NCBI RefSeq assembly: GCF_000717745.1
Contig: NZ_JOBH01000012.1
Coordinates: 186,001-250,000 of the forward strand
DNA length: 64,000 nt
Direction: 5' to 3'
From: Streptomyces violens
GTDB taxonomy: Bacteria > Actinomycetota > Actinomycetes > Streptomycetales > Streptomycetaceae
Shown here: piece by piece, positions 24,661 through 32,933 of the stretch
Layout: every line of letters begins with the position of its first letter
Position numbering within the stretch: the stretch's first letter is position 1
Program-made: the position numbers and the translations under genes
The notes under the pieces: generated by a model
What the model saw: the letters and a program-made list of their open reading frames with translations, nothing else
What the model was told of the DNA's origin: nothing
Database searches by the model: none

Positions 24661-25977
24661 ATGGGAGCGGAACAGCACGAACAGGCCGACGTCGTGATCG
24701 TCGGAGCCGGCGTCGCAGGCCTGGTCGCGGCCCGCGAACTCGGCCGCCAGGGACTGCGGACCGTCGTCCTGGAGGCGCGGGACCGCCTCGGCGGCCGCAC
24801 CTGGACCGACCACCGCCTCGGCCGCGACCTGGAGATCGGCGGCACCTGGCTGCACTGGACCCAGCCGCACGCCTGGGCCGAGGTCAACCGCTACGGCCTC
24901 GAGGTCACCCGGGGCCCGCGCTCCGAGGAGACGTTCTGGCTCGCCGGCGACGAGGTCCGGCGCGGCACCCTCGACGACTTCATGAACCTGATCGACCCGG
25001 GCATGACCCGTCTCCTCGAAGAGACCATGACCTGGATCCCGCGCCCGGACGACCCGCTGCGCAACCCCGACCTGGCCGAGGCCGACGCCTGGACCGTCCA
25101 GGAGAAGCTCGACGAGCTGAACCTGCCGGAGGCGGAGAAGAACGCCAACGAAGCGGCCTGGGTCGGCCACTTCAACGCCCCGCTCGACCAGTGCTCCTTC
25201 GTCAACGCCCTGCGCTGGACGGCAGCCGCGGCCGGCCACTGGCATCTGATGCACGAGTCCACCGCCATCTTCCGCCTCGTCGGCGGCACCAAGGGCCTGG
25301 TCGCGGCGATCGCGGCAGAGGCGGAGTCCACCGGTAACGTCGAGATCCGGCTGTCGTCGCCGGTGACGAGGATCGCGCACGACGCGGACGGGGCGACCGT
25401 CTCGTACGGCGACGGGCAGACCGTCCGCGCCCGCCGCGTGATCGTCGCCCTCGGCCAGAACCTCCTCGACGGCCTCGACGTCACCCCGGCCCTGCCCGAG
25501 GAGAAGCTCGTCCCCGCCCGCGAGAAGACCGCCTCCCAGGGCGCCAAGGCGTGGATCCGCGTCCGCGGCCCCATCAAGCCGTTCTTCGCGTACTCCTCGC
25601 AGCACCACCCGCTGTCGGTCGTCCGCACCGAATTCATCGGCGAGGACGACGCCGTACTGGTCGCCTTCGGCGCCGACTCCACCCGCATCGACGTCAACGA
25701 CGCCCAGGCCATCGACGCGGCGCTGAAGGTATGGCGCAACGACCTCGAAGTACTCGAAGTCGGCGGGCACGACTGGATGGCCGACGAGCACTCTCGCGAG
25801 ACCTGGCTGATCCAGCGCCCCGGCCAGTTCACCGGCCACCACGCCGCGCTCCAGGCACCGACCGGCGTGCTGCACTTCGCGAGCGGCGACCTCGCCAACA
25901 TCTGGGCCGGCTTCATCGACGGTGCCGTCGAGAGTGCCACCCGCGTCTCCCGCCAGGTCCGCGAGAGCCTCGCCTGA
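24661..25977 (+). CDS. FAD-dependent monoamine/polyamine oxidase
   Basis: The 438-aa flavoprotein has the dinucleotide fold VVIVGAGVAGLVAARELGRQG near the start, the amine-oxidase motif LEARDRLGGRTWT and IGGTWLHWTQPHAW. The C-terminal FAD block is HFASGDLANIWAGFIDGAVESA. Relatives are putrescine, tyramine and other primary-amine oxidases that yield an aldehyde, ammonia and peroxide. There is no signal peptide. ATG 24661 is preceded by GGAAGGGG at good spacing; a TTG at 24607 overlapping the previous stop is less likely. It ends the plus-strand catabolic set, and three tandem hairpins follow. Confidence 0.9.
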   Translation: MGAEQHEQADVVIVGAGVAGLVAARELGRQGLRTVVLEARDRLGGRTWTDHRLGRDLEIGGTWLHWTQPHAWAEVNRYGLEVTRGPRSEETFWLAGDEVRRGTLDDFMNLIDPGMTRLLEETMTWIPRPDDPLRNPDLAEADAWTVQEKLDELNLPEAEKNANEAAWVGHFNAPLDQCSFVNALRWTAAAAGHWHLMHESTAIFRLVGGTKGLVAAIAAEAESTGNVEIRLSSPVTRIAHDADGATVSYGDGQTVRARRVIVALGQNLLDGLDVTPALPEEKLVPAREKTASQGAKAWIRVRGPIKPFFAYSSQHHPLSVVRTEFIGEDDAVLVAFGADSTRIDVNDAQAIDAALKVWRNDLEVLEVGGHDWMADEHSRETWLIQRPGQFTGHHAALQAPTGVLHFASGDLANIWAGFIDGAVESATRVSRQVRESLA

Positions 25978-25990
25978 CCGGCGTCACTGA

Positions 25991-26096
25991 CTCCGGATCG
26001 GTAATAGGGGACCGATCCGGAGCGTCCGCGGCGCTCACCTGGGACAGCCGCCGCGGACGTCACATGGCCCCGCCGGGCCTTCCTCCCGGCGGGGCC
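25991..26096 (+). terminator. three tandem perfect hairpins after the amine oxidase gene
   Basis: Hairpin 1 is CTCCGGATCGGT/ACCGATCCGGAG (25991-26002 and 26011-26022). Hairpin 2 is CGTCCGCGGC/GCCGCGGACG (26023-26032 and 26050-26059). Hairpin 3 is GGCCCCGCCGGG/CCCGGCGGGGCC (26066-26077 and 26085-26096). All arms are perfect. They form a strong end to the catabolic operon. Confidence 0.75.
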
Positions 26097-26197
26097 CACT
26101 CGGCGCTCCCGCGCGGTGGCGCCGCACAGCACGGACCGCGGCGCTCCCGGACGGAGCGCCGTCGAGTACGGAAGTCGAGCACGGAAGGAGGGCGCGC

Positions 26198-26443
26198 GTG
26201 CGAAGCGAGCCCATGAAGGAGCAGCGCGGTCACGCGCCCGAACCGGGCGGACTCCCGCCCTGGGCACTGCGACGGGCCGCGTCCGTCCTGTCCGTCGAGG
26301 CAGCCCGCGCAGGGGACGGGTTGTCCGCGAATACCGCGACGACAACGCTGACCGCGGCCGAGCTGGCCCGCCGCACCGGACTCAGCCGCGGCCTCGCCCG
26401 CCGCTGCCTGCACCGGCTCCGTTCGGATGCGCAGGCTCGTTGA
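26198..26443 (+). CDS. small HTH-like protein of unknown function
   Basis: An 81-aa ORF starts at GTG 26198, six bases after an excellent ribosome site GGAAGGAGG (26183-26191). The second half reads TLTAAELARRTGLSRGLARRCLHRL, which has the spacing of a helix-turn-helix resembling the N-terminal domain of IclR regulators. The first half is Pro/Gly-rich and probably disordered. It sits between the amine oxidase and the convergent iclR gene, so it may be a small DNA-binding accessory or a relic of a regulator. There is no known family match that I recognise. Confidence 0.5.
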   Translation: MRSEPMKEQRGHAPEPGGLPPWALRRAASVLSVEAARAGDGLSANTATTTLTAAELARRTGLSRGLARRCLHRLRSDAQAR

Positions 26444-26457
26444 AGCCGTGTGCGCCC

Positions 26458-27249
26458 TCAGTCCGTCTCTTCCCACAGCACCGACGCAAGCCGCTCCACC
26501 GTGGTCCGCATCAGCTCCAGCGTGCCGGGGATCTGTTCCCGCGTGAAGCGGTAGCGCGGGCCGTTCACGGTCAGGATCGCGATCAGCTCGCCCGCCGGGT
26601 CACGCACCGGCCGTGACAACGACAGCAGGCCCTCCTCCAGCTCGTTGTCGATGATTCCGTAACCCTGCTCCCGGATCTGGTCCAGCTCCCGCAGCAGCTG
26701 AGCCCGGTCCGTGATCGTCTGTTCTGTGAACGCCTCGAGCCGCTCCGGCAGCAACCCCGACACCCGCTCCCGCCCCAGCTCGGCCAGGAACACCTTCCCC
26801 GTCGAGCTGGCGTGCAGCGGATAGTGCTCACCGCGCATGCCCTTGTTCATCACGCCGACGACGTGCGAGCCGTACGCCTCCGCGATCAGCTCCAGACCGT
26901 CGTTCGGCGTGGCGACGGACAGGGTGGCCGACTCGTTGAGGTGGTCCGCCAGCTCCTGCAGCAGCGGCTGCGCGCGCTGGGCCACACCGGAGTGCGGATC
27001 CGCGTACCGGCCGAGCCTGGCCAGCTCCCAGCCGAGCACGTAGTTGTTGTCGATGCGGTCCACGAGTCCGGTCTGCTCCAGGCTGAGCAGCAGCCGGAAC
27101 GCGGTCGGCCGAGAGATCCCCACGGCTTTCGCCAACGTGGTCACGGTGGCACCGCCACGCGGCTGGGCCGCCAGTTCCCGCAACAATCGCGCCGCCTTGA
27201 CCACGGACTTGTTGGTCAGCTCTGCGGGGGCGGCGGAGTCGTCGCTCAT
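26458..27249 (-). CDS. IclR-family transcriptional regulator
   Basis: The 263-aa protein has an N-terminal winged helix (KSVVKAARLLRELAAQPRGGATVTTLAKAVGISRPTAFRLLLSLEQTGLV). The C-terminal IclR effector domain includes HYPLHASSTGKVFLAELG, GYGIIDNELEEGLLSLSRPVRDPAGELIAILTVNGPRYRF. IclR proteins bind promoters as dimers of dimers, and a small catabolite usually fits the C-terminal domain. ATG 27249 is preceded by GAAGAGG. An inverted repeat CGTTC-N7-GAACG lies about 70 bases upstream and is shared with the LLM monooxygenase promoter, so it probably controls itself and the 18-26 kb catabolic island. Confidence 0.92.
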   Translation of the reverse strand: MSDDSAAPAELTNKSVVKAARLLRELAAQPRGGATVTTLAKAVGISRPTAFRLLLSLEQTGLVDRIDNNYVLGWELARLGRYADPHSGVAQRAQPLLQELADHLNESATLSVATPNDGLELIAEAYGSHVVGVMNKGMRGEHYPLHASSTGKVFLAELGRERVSGLLPERLEAFTEQTITDRAQLLRELDQIREQGYGIIDNELEEGLLSLSRPVRDPAGELIAILTVNGPRYRFTREQIPGTLELMRTTVERLASVLWEETD

Positions 27250-27319
27250 GGGAACCTCTTCGGCGGCTGGGCAATTACGGACTGTGCGGTAGCACACCGC
27301 CTTCACTCTACTGACCGCT

Positions 27320-27336
27320 CGTTCGCATTTTGAACG
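27320..27336. promoter_or_regulatory. putative IclR auto-operator
   Basis: CGTTC-GCATTTT-GAACG is a perfect 5-bp inverted repeat with a 7-base AT-rich spacer, about 71-87 bases before the iclR ATG. It has the same arms and spacing as the site before the LLM monooxygenase gene. Confidence 0.5.
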
Positions 27337-28031
27337 CATCGGCAAACGTGACCCTGACCACGCCCCCGGAGTCGGGGTCGAGCGCGGCCGTATGCACCGG
27401 TCTCCCCGGGCCGGACGATCACACCGTCACCGCCGCCACGGCGTCGTCCTGGTCGGCGTTCGCGACCAGACACCGGGTGTCGGCGTACGGCCGTCCTGCA
27501 GCCATTGCACTACCCCCGCCGCGGCCGCGCAGGCCGGGTCGCCCGCCGGGTGCATACCGCGGTCGCCGCCACCTCCGCCGGGAACCCTCGACGGAAGAAG
27601 AGTCTCCGGAGGTCGCGCGGGATGTGGGGCCGGGCGGGACGCCACCGACGCTGCGCCTCACCCGTGGGCGTCGGCCCGGGCACGGTCCGGTACAGCCGGC
27701 ACCACAGCCACGCCAGCAGGGCCATAGAAGCGCAGGCCCTATGCACTCCGGGCAGCCGGATGCTCGCAGGCTCACGCGGGGCTACGGCCCGCCGATCCCC
27801 TGCCATACACGGTGCCCCTGTACAGACGTCCGCCGTCCCGCATACCTGCACCTGGCCGCCTGACCGCCGACTGCGACCGCGTCACGAGTTAGGCACTCCA
27901 ACATGATCCGCCATCTCGACCGCTGTGGGGTCGGTACTGCGACTGAACTGCCTCAGGAGGCCCGGCGCAGAGCTTCTACTGAACCTGATGACCTGTCAGG
28001 AAAGTCAGCATTGGGTCAGCATTGGTCCGCC

Positions 28032-28061
28032 CAGAGACGGTCAGAGATGGTCAGAGATGGT
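28032..28061. repeat. three tandem 10-bp repeats (CAGAGAYGGT)
   Basis: CAGAGACGGT, CAGAGATGGT and CAGAGATGGT lie head to tail. One turn of the helix per unit would put all copies on the same DNA face. They sit about 220 bases upstream of the tetR gene. The function is unknown. Confidence 0.6.
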
Positions 28062-28147
28062 CGCACCTGCAACTTGAGTTCTACACGGCACAGTGGACCT
28101 GACCAGCAAAAACACTGGTCAGAGACCTCCGGACCGGAGATGCTTGG

Positions 28148-28186
28148 ACCTGCTTCGGGCGATCCCCCGCGTCGCCCGAAGCAGGT
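28148..28186. terminator. perfect 15-bp hairpin upstream of tetR
   Basis: ACCTGCTTCGGGCGA (28148-28162) pairs perfectly with TCGCCCGAAGCAGGT (28172-28186) around a 9-base loop. It lies about 90 bases before the tetR start with no obvious gene to its left. It could end an unrecognised transcript or shield tetR from read-through. Confidence 0.55.
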
Positions 28187-28278
28187 GGCTTGGCCGGATA
28201 CCGGCCCCGGGGTGGGGCGGGTGTCCGGTGGCTCGCTGAGTATATTGGCCAAGAGCCAGTCAACGCAGGAGTTACAGC

Positions 28279-28959
28279 ATGTCCCCCCGCAGCGCATCGG
28301 TCAACGAAGAATTGCGGCGGCGTTCCCGGGAACGGCTGCTGCAGGCGACGGTCGAGCTGGTGGACGAGCGGGGGTACGAGGCGACGACGCTGGGGGACAT
28401 CGCGGAGCGGGCCGGGTCGGCGCGTGGCCTGATCTCGTACTACTTTCCCGGTAAGCGGCAGCTCCTGCAGTCCGCTGTGCACAGGCTGATGCATCTGTCC
28501 CTGGAGGCCGGGCTGAGCAGGGAGCCCTATCCGGACGGGCCGGACGCCGGGCGGGAGTTGCTGGCCCGGGCGATCGACGCGGTTCTGGGGCTGGCGCGGG
28601 ACCGGCCGACGCTGATGCGGACGCATATGGCGGGCATTCTGACCGCCGAGGGGTTCATCCAGTGCCCCGAGCAGCAGCGGCTCGCGCAGTTGCTGCGGGA
28701 CACGGTCGTGGCGTACGGCTCGGTCGACCCCGACACCGACTATCCGCTGCTGCGCGCGCTGCTCATGGGGGCGGTGGTCGCCGTACTGCTGCCGGGCGCG
28801 CCGATGCCGGTCACCCGGCTGCGGGGCGAGCTGTTCCAGCGGTACGGGCTGGACTGGGAGCTCGGCGCCCCGCCGGACGGTGAGGTTGAGCGAGAACCGT
28901 CCGGCGGGACGTCGGAAGCAGGACAGCAGCCGGCCCTGGTGACGCCCGGTCAGCAGTAG
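28279..28959 (+). CDS. TetR-family transcriptional regulator
   Basis: The 226-aa protein has a typical N-terminal TetR HTH (RERLLQATVELVDERGYEATTLGDIAERAGSARGLISYYFPGKRQLL, about 15-60). A helical ligand domain follows, then a disordered Glu/Ser/Gln-rich tail. ATG 28279 has GGAG 7 bases upstream. It stands alone: the upstream region is gene-poor, and downstream it converges with the LVIVD protein gene with only 10 bases between stops. Its target cannot be told from context. Confidence 0.9.
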   Translation: MSPRSASVNEELRRRSRERLLQATVELVDERGYEATTLGDIAERAGSARGLISYYFPGKRQLLQSAVHRLMHLSLEAGLSREPYPDGPDAGRELLARAIDAVLGLARDRPTLMRTHMAGILTAEGFIQCPEQQRLAQLLRDTVVAYGSVDPDTDYPLLRALLMGAVVAVLLPGAPMPVTRLRGELFQRYGLDWELGAPPDGEVEREPSGGTSEAGQQPALVTPGQQ

Positions 28960-28969
28960 GCGGGAGCCG

Positions 28970-30499
28970 TCAGCGGTAGTCGGGCTGGGTCTGGACGTTC
29001 AGTTCCGAGAGGTGGACCGAGCGGGCGCTGTCCGTGCGGGGGTCGTTGATCTTCAGGACGTCGAAGCCCTTGGCCATGTCGTTGGAGTAGATGTGGCCGT
29101 TGTAGTAGTACGCGGACCAGGAGCCGCCGCCGACGAGGGTGTCCGCGGAGATCGGGCCGCGTTCGAAGTAGCCGATCTCCTTGGGCGCGGTGGAGTCGGT
29201 GAAGTCCCAGATGGAGACGCCGCCCTGGTACCACGCCTGCACCATGATGTCGCGGCCCTTGACCGGGATGAGCGAGCCGTTGTGCGCGACGCAGTTCTCG
29301 GTGTCGGCCTGGTGGCGCGGGATCTTGTAGTAGCCGCGGAAGACCAGCTTGCGGTCGTCGCCCTTGCCGGTGATGTCGTAGATGCCGTCCGCGCCGCGGG
29401 TCGGGCCGGTCTTCTCGTTGCAGGTCGCGGCGCCGCCGCCGCCCAGTTCGTCGGTGAAGACGACCTTCTTGCCGCTCTCGTTGAACGTGGCGGAGTGCCA
29501 GAAGGCGAAGTTCACATTGTCCTGGACGCGGTCGATGACCTTGGGTGCGGCGGGGTCCTTGATGTCGAGCAGGATGCCGTCACCCATGCACGCGCCGGCC
29601 GCGAGCTTCAGCTTCGGGAAGGTGGTGAGGTCGTGGCAGCCCGTGGTCCTGGAGACGCCCGGGTTGACGGGGCCGCCCGGGTTGCCGCCGTCGGGGAAGA
29701 GCACGGGGAAGTCGACGACCGCGGCCTTCTCGGGGGCCGAGCGCGGCACCTTGATGACGGAGATCCCGTCGTGCGGCGGCTTGCAGTCGGGGAACGTCTC
29801 GCTGGGCGAGTAGGAGGAGACGTAGACGTAGACGTTCTTGCGGTCCGGGGCGAGGGTGTGGGTGTGCGAGCCGCAGGCGGTCTCGACGGCGGCGACGTAC
29901 TCGGGGTTTTCCTTGTCGCTGATGTCGAAGACCTTCATGCCCTCCCAGGAGGACTTCTCGGTCGCGGGCTGTGTGGTGCTGCTGCAGGAGTCGTCGCTGC
30001 GCGAGGAGTCGGTGGAGAGGAAGAGCAGGTCCCCGGAGACCGAGACGTCGTTCTGGGAGCCGGGGCAGAGGACCTGGCTCACGGTGCGGGGTGCGCTGGG
30101 CCGGGATATGTCGTAGATCGCGAAGCCGTCGTAGTTGCCCGCGAACGCGTACTTCCCCTGGAAGGCGAGGTCCGAATTGGTGCTCTTCAACGCCGTCTTG
30201 GGGAGGTTGGCGAGGTGCTGGACGTTGTCGCTGTGGACGATCTCGTCCACGCCGGGGATCTCGCCGTTCTCCATGGCCGCCTTGGTGTCGGCGCGCTGAC
30301 TGTTGCTCACCTCCCGCTGTACGGGCGGGGAGTCGCCCGGGTCCGGGGTGGCGGCGGCCGGGCCGGCCGCGAACAGCGAGGCGACCAGGCCGCAGGCGGC
30401 CACGGCCGCGCGGAGGTGCCCGCGCCGGCCTGCGAGGAGCCGGCGTGCGAGTGGTCTTCGTACCGTTGGTGCCGTGGATCTGTGCGTCGACGACGTCAC
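28970..30499 (-). CDS. exported LVIVD-repeat beta-propeller protein
   Basis: The 509-aa protein has a long, Arg-rich signal region (RRPLARRLLAGRRGHLRAAVAACGLVASLFAAGPAAA) that resembles a Tat/Sec signal. The mature part has repeated units of the LVIVD type (YAFAGNYDGFAIYDISRPSAPRTV, MKVFDISDKENPEYVAAVETACG, DGILLDIKDPAAPKVIDRVQD, VSIWDFTDSTAPKEIGYF), which fold as a beta-propeller. Several cysteines may form disulfides. GTG 30499 is preceded by GGGAGGA at 7 bases. The gene is divergent from a DUF305 lipoprotein gene; this pair recurs in actinomycetes. The exact role is unknown, possibly surface metal or ligand handling. Confidence 0.85.
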   Translation of the reverse strand: MTSSTHRSTAPTVRRPLARRLLAGRRGHLRAAVAACGLVASLFAAGPAAATPDPGDSPPVQREVSNSQRADTKAAMENGEIPGVDEIVHSDNVQHLANLPKTALKSTNSDLAFQGKYAFAGNYDGFAIYDISRPSAPRTVSQVLCPGSQNDVSVSGDLLFLSTDSSRSDDSCSSTTQPATEKSSWEGMKVFDISDKENPEYVAAVETACGSHTHTLAPDRKNVYVYVSSYSPSETFPDCKPPHDGISVIKVPRSAPEKAAVVDFPVLFPDGGNPGGPVNPGVSRTTGCHDLTTFPKLKLAAGACMGDGILLDIKDPAAPKVIDRVQDNVNFAFWHSATFNESGKKVVFTDELGGGGAATCNEKTGPTRGADGIYDITGKGDDRKLVFRGYYKIPRHQADTENCVAHNGSLIPVKGRDIMVQAWYQGGVSIWDFTDSTAPKEIGYFERGPISADTLVGGGSWSAYYYNGHIYSNDMAKGFDVLKINDPRTDSARSVHLSELNVQTQPDYR

Positions 30500-30608
30500 A
30501 GTGTCCTCCCTTGAATCCGTTCGGGATGGGGAACGGTTGTTCTGGGCCTGGGTTTGACCCTGGGTAGTATCGCGCCGCTCATGTACATCTCAATAGGGGG
30601 CAATGAAG

Positions 30609-31391
30609 ATGTCATTCGTGGGCAACGAAGTGGGCAACGAACGGGCCGGTCTAGGACGGGAGTTCGCGGTGCAGCGTGCCAGTAGACGTGCCAGGAGACG
30701 TGCCAGGAGACATGGCAGGAGACCCGCCGCCGGGGTCGTCGCGGCCGTCACCGTCGCCGTCGCGGTCCTCGGGCTGAGCGGGTGCGAGGCAGGCGGAGGG
30801 CGGGACGACGCGGCCGTCGGTGACGCCGGGCAGCAGGTCATCGCGCCCGGGAAGCCCGGCGAACCGGCCCGTACGCTCTCCGCCGACGAGGCGCGCAAGG
30901 AAGTCGCCGACGACTCGCCGAACTCCGCCGACTTCTCCTACGTCCGGATGATGATCGAGCACCACCGGCAGGCCCTGGTGATGACCGAACTCGCGGACAA
31001 ACACGCCGAGTCGGTGACGGTGCGGCGGATCGCCGACCGGATCGACGCCGCCCAGCGGCCCGAGATCGACGCGATGAAGGGCTGGCTGACGACGCACGGC
31101 GGCACCCGCGAGCAGCACAAGGAGCACGGGCACGAGAAGCACGGGCACGAGGACCACGCAGCGATGCCCGGTATGGCGACCGACGCCCAGCTCGGCCGGC
31201 TGCGCGCGGCCCATGGCGAGCGCTTCGACGCGCTCTTCCTGAAGCTGATGATCACCCACCACCAGGGCGCGGTGACCATGGCGACGGATGTGCTCTCCGA
31301 CGGTAACAACGTCCGTGTGGAGGAGATGGCGACCGACGTGATCGCCCAGCAGACGGCCGAGATCGACCGGATGCGGAAGGCGGCGCCGTAG
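30609..31391 (+). CDS. DUF305 lipoprotein (ferritin-like, His-rich)
   Basis: The protein is about 260 aa. Its unusual N-terminal stretch is made of Arg/Ala repeats (ASRRARRRARRHGRRP, encoded by imperfect 12-bp repeats at about 30676-30725). A membrane segment and lipobox LGLSGC follow. The outer domain is DUF305: DFSYVRMMIEHHRQALVMTELADKHA and LKLMITHHQGAVTMATDVL are its two copies of the metal-binding-like helix. A His-rich loop (EHGHEKHGHEDH) lies between them. DUF305 proteins are ferritin-like helical bundles linked to copper and other metals. ATG 30609 suits the AGGGGG site better than ATG 30603. It is divergent from the LVIVD gene. Confidence 0.85.
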   Translation: MSFVGNEVGNERAGLGREFAVQRASRRARRRARRHGRRPAAGVVAAVTVAVAVLGLSGCEAGGGRDDAAVGDAGQQVIAPGKPGEPARTLSADEARKEVADDSPNSADFSYVRMMIEHHRQALVMTELADKHAESVTVRRIADRIDAAQRPEIDAMKGWLTTHGGTREQHKEHGHEKHGHEDHAAMPGMATDAQLGRLRAAHGERFDALFLKLMITHHQGAVTMATDVLSDGNNVRVEEMATDVIAQQTAEIDRMRKAAP

Positions 31392-31559
31392 GACGCCCTG
31401 GGGCGGTGTCCGCTGCGGCGGGCGGGGCGGTGCAGGGCGCGTGTTTCGGATCATTCCCGTGGCGTTTTGCGCCACCCCAGGTGTCACATCCGCGCGGCAC
31501 ACTCCCCTCTACCGCACAGTGGTGCGATCCTGGAGACATCCCGCGGAAGGGGCCTCCCA

Positions 31560-32924
31560 GTGCTTCGTGTCGCAGTGATCGGATCGGGACCGAGCGGGGT
31601 CTACACCGCTCAGGCCCTCGTCCAGCAAGAGGCCGTCCCGGACGTCGAGGTATACGTCCTGGACCGGCTGCCATGCCCGTACGGACTCGTGCGGTACGGC
31701 GTGGCGCCCGACCACGAGAAGATCAAGAGCCTGCAGCACACGCTGCGGACCGTACTCGAACATCCACGGGTCCATTTCCTGGGCCACGTGGACGTCGGCA
31801 CGGGCGGGCTCGACCACGCCGAGCTGCGCCGCATCTTCCACGCGGTGGTGTACTGCGTGGGCGCCGCCACCGACCGGCGGCTCGGCATCCCGGGCGAGGA
31901 ACTGCCGGGCAGCCGCTCCGCCACGGAGTTCGTGTCCTGGTACAGCGCGCATCCGGACGCGGCGGCGGCCGGCGGCTTCGCGCTCGGCAGGTCGTCCGCC
32001 GTGGTCATCGGCGTGGGCAACGTCGCCGTCGACGTGGCGCGCATCCTCGCCCGCGCGGCCGGTGACCTGGTGCCCACCGACGTGCCGCAGCCCGCCCTGG
32101 AGGCGCTCGCCGGCAGCGGCGTGCGCGACGTCTGGATGGTGGGGCGGCGCGGCCCCACGCAGGCGAAGTTCACCACGAAGGAGCTGCGGGAGCTGGGCGC
32201 GCTGCCGGGCGCCGATGTGGTGGTACGCCCCGATGAGCTGGCGATGGACCCGGCGTGCGGCGCGGACCCGGGCGCGCTGCCGGCCGTGGTGCGCCGGAAC
32301 GTCGATGTGCTGCGCGAGTGGTCGCAGCGGCCCGCGTCGCCGCCCGACGGCTCGCGGCGCCGCATTCACCTGCGGTTCTACCTGCGCCCCGCCGAGCTGA
32401 TCGGCGACGCGCGGGACGGCGTGCGGGCCGTGCGGTTCGAGCGGACGGCGCCGGACGGGCAGGGCGGGGTGCGCGGCACCGGGCAGTACGAGGACATCGA
32501 GGCAGGGCTGGTGCTGCGCTCGGTGGGGTACCGGGGTGTGGCGCAGCCGGGGCTGCCGTTCGACACGGAGACGGGGACGGTGCCGAACGCGGAGGGGCGG
32601 GTGCTGCGGGACGGTACGCCGTGTCCGGGCGAGTACGTCGCCGGGTGGATCAAGCGCGGGCCGACCGGGGTGATCGGTACGAACCGGCCGTGCGCGAAGC
32701 AGACCGTCGGCTCGCTGCTCGAAGACGCGCCGGGGCTGGCCGGGCGTGCGTTGCCGGAGGATCCGGTGGCGGCGCTGCGGCGGGCCGGGCAGCGGCCGGT
32801 GCCGTGGCCGGGCTGGCTGGGCATCGAGGCGGCGGAGGCGGCGCTGGGCCAGGAGCTGGGGCGTGCGACCGTCAAGATCCCGGACTGGGAAGGGCTGCTG
32901 GAGGCGGCGCGGTCGGGTCGGTGA
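31560..32924 (+). CDS. FprA-like ferredoxin/adrenodoxin NADP reductase
   Basis: The 454-aa flavoprotein resembles adrenodoxin reductase and mycobacterial FprA. It shows the FAD fold RVAVIGSGPSGVYTAQAL, the family motif DRLPCPYGLVRYGVAPDHEKIKSL, and the NADP fold VVIGVGNVAVDVARILAR. Later come RRGPTQAKFTTKELREL and the C-terminal GWIKRGPTGVIGTNRPCAKQTV. It transfers electrons from NADPH to ferredoxins that feed cytochromes P450 and other oxygenases. GTG 31560 has GGAAGGGG upstream. No ferredoxin or P450 gene is adjacent. The stop is 9 bases from the convergent response-regulator gene. Confidence 0.92.
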   Translation: MLRVAVIGSGPSGVYTAQALVQQEAVPDVEVYVLDRLPCPYGLVRYGVAPDHEKIKSLQHTLRTVLEHPRVHFLGHVDVGTGGLDHAELRRIFHAVVYCVGAATDRRLGIPGEELPGSRSATEFVSWYSAHPDAAAAGGFALGRSSAVVIGVGNVAVDVARILARAAGDLVPTDVPQPALEALAGSGVRDVWMVGRRGPTQAKFTTKELRELGALPGADVVVRPDELAMDPACGADPGALPAVVRRNVDVLREWSQRPASPPDGSRRRIHLRFYLRPAELIGDARDGVRAVRFERTAPDGQGGVRGTGQYEDIEAGLVLRSVGYRGVAQPGLPFDTETGTVPNAEGRVLRDGTPCPGEYVAGWIKRGPTGVIGTNRPCAKQTVGSLLEDAPGLAGRALPEDPVAALRRAGQRPVPWPGWLGIEAAEAALGQELGRATVKIPDWEGLLEAARSGR

Positions 32925-32933
32925 GCCGGCGGT

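Larger units (their letters stand above)
27337..28278. other. gene-poor, locally lower-GC stretch with short repeats
   Basis: No ORF in these 940 bases looks like a real gene: the readings are Arg/Pro-rich or full of rare codons on both strands. The right part (27880-28150) is clearly less GC-rich. It contains the direct repeat GTCAGCATTG x2 near 28001-28025 and a 10-bp unit CAGAGAYGGT repeated three times at 28032-28061. These may be remnants of a mobile element or regulator sites. A 15-bp perfect hairpin lies at 28148-28186. Confidence 0.4.

Noticed and set aside
27330..27863. 177-codon plus-strand ORF and its minus-strand rivals in the gene-poor patch
   Set aside because: All readings are Arg/Pro/Gly-rich, none has a ribosome site or recognisable domain, and the three frames compete. 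I treat the region as non-coding or decayed.
27903..28454. 183-codon ORF overlapping the tetR start
   Set aside because: It overlaps the well-supported TetR gene in another frame and has irregular codon use.
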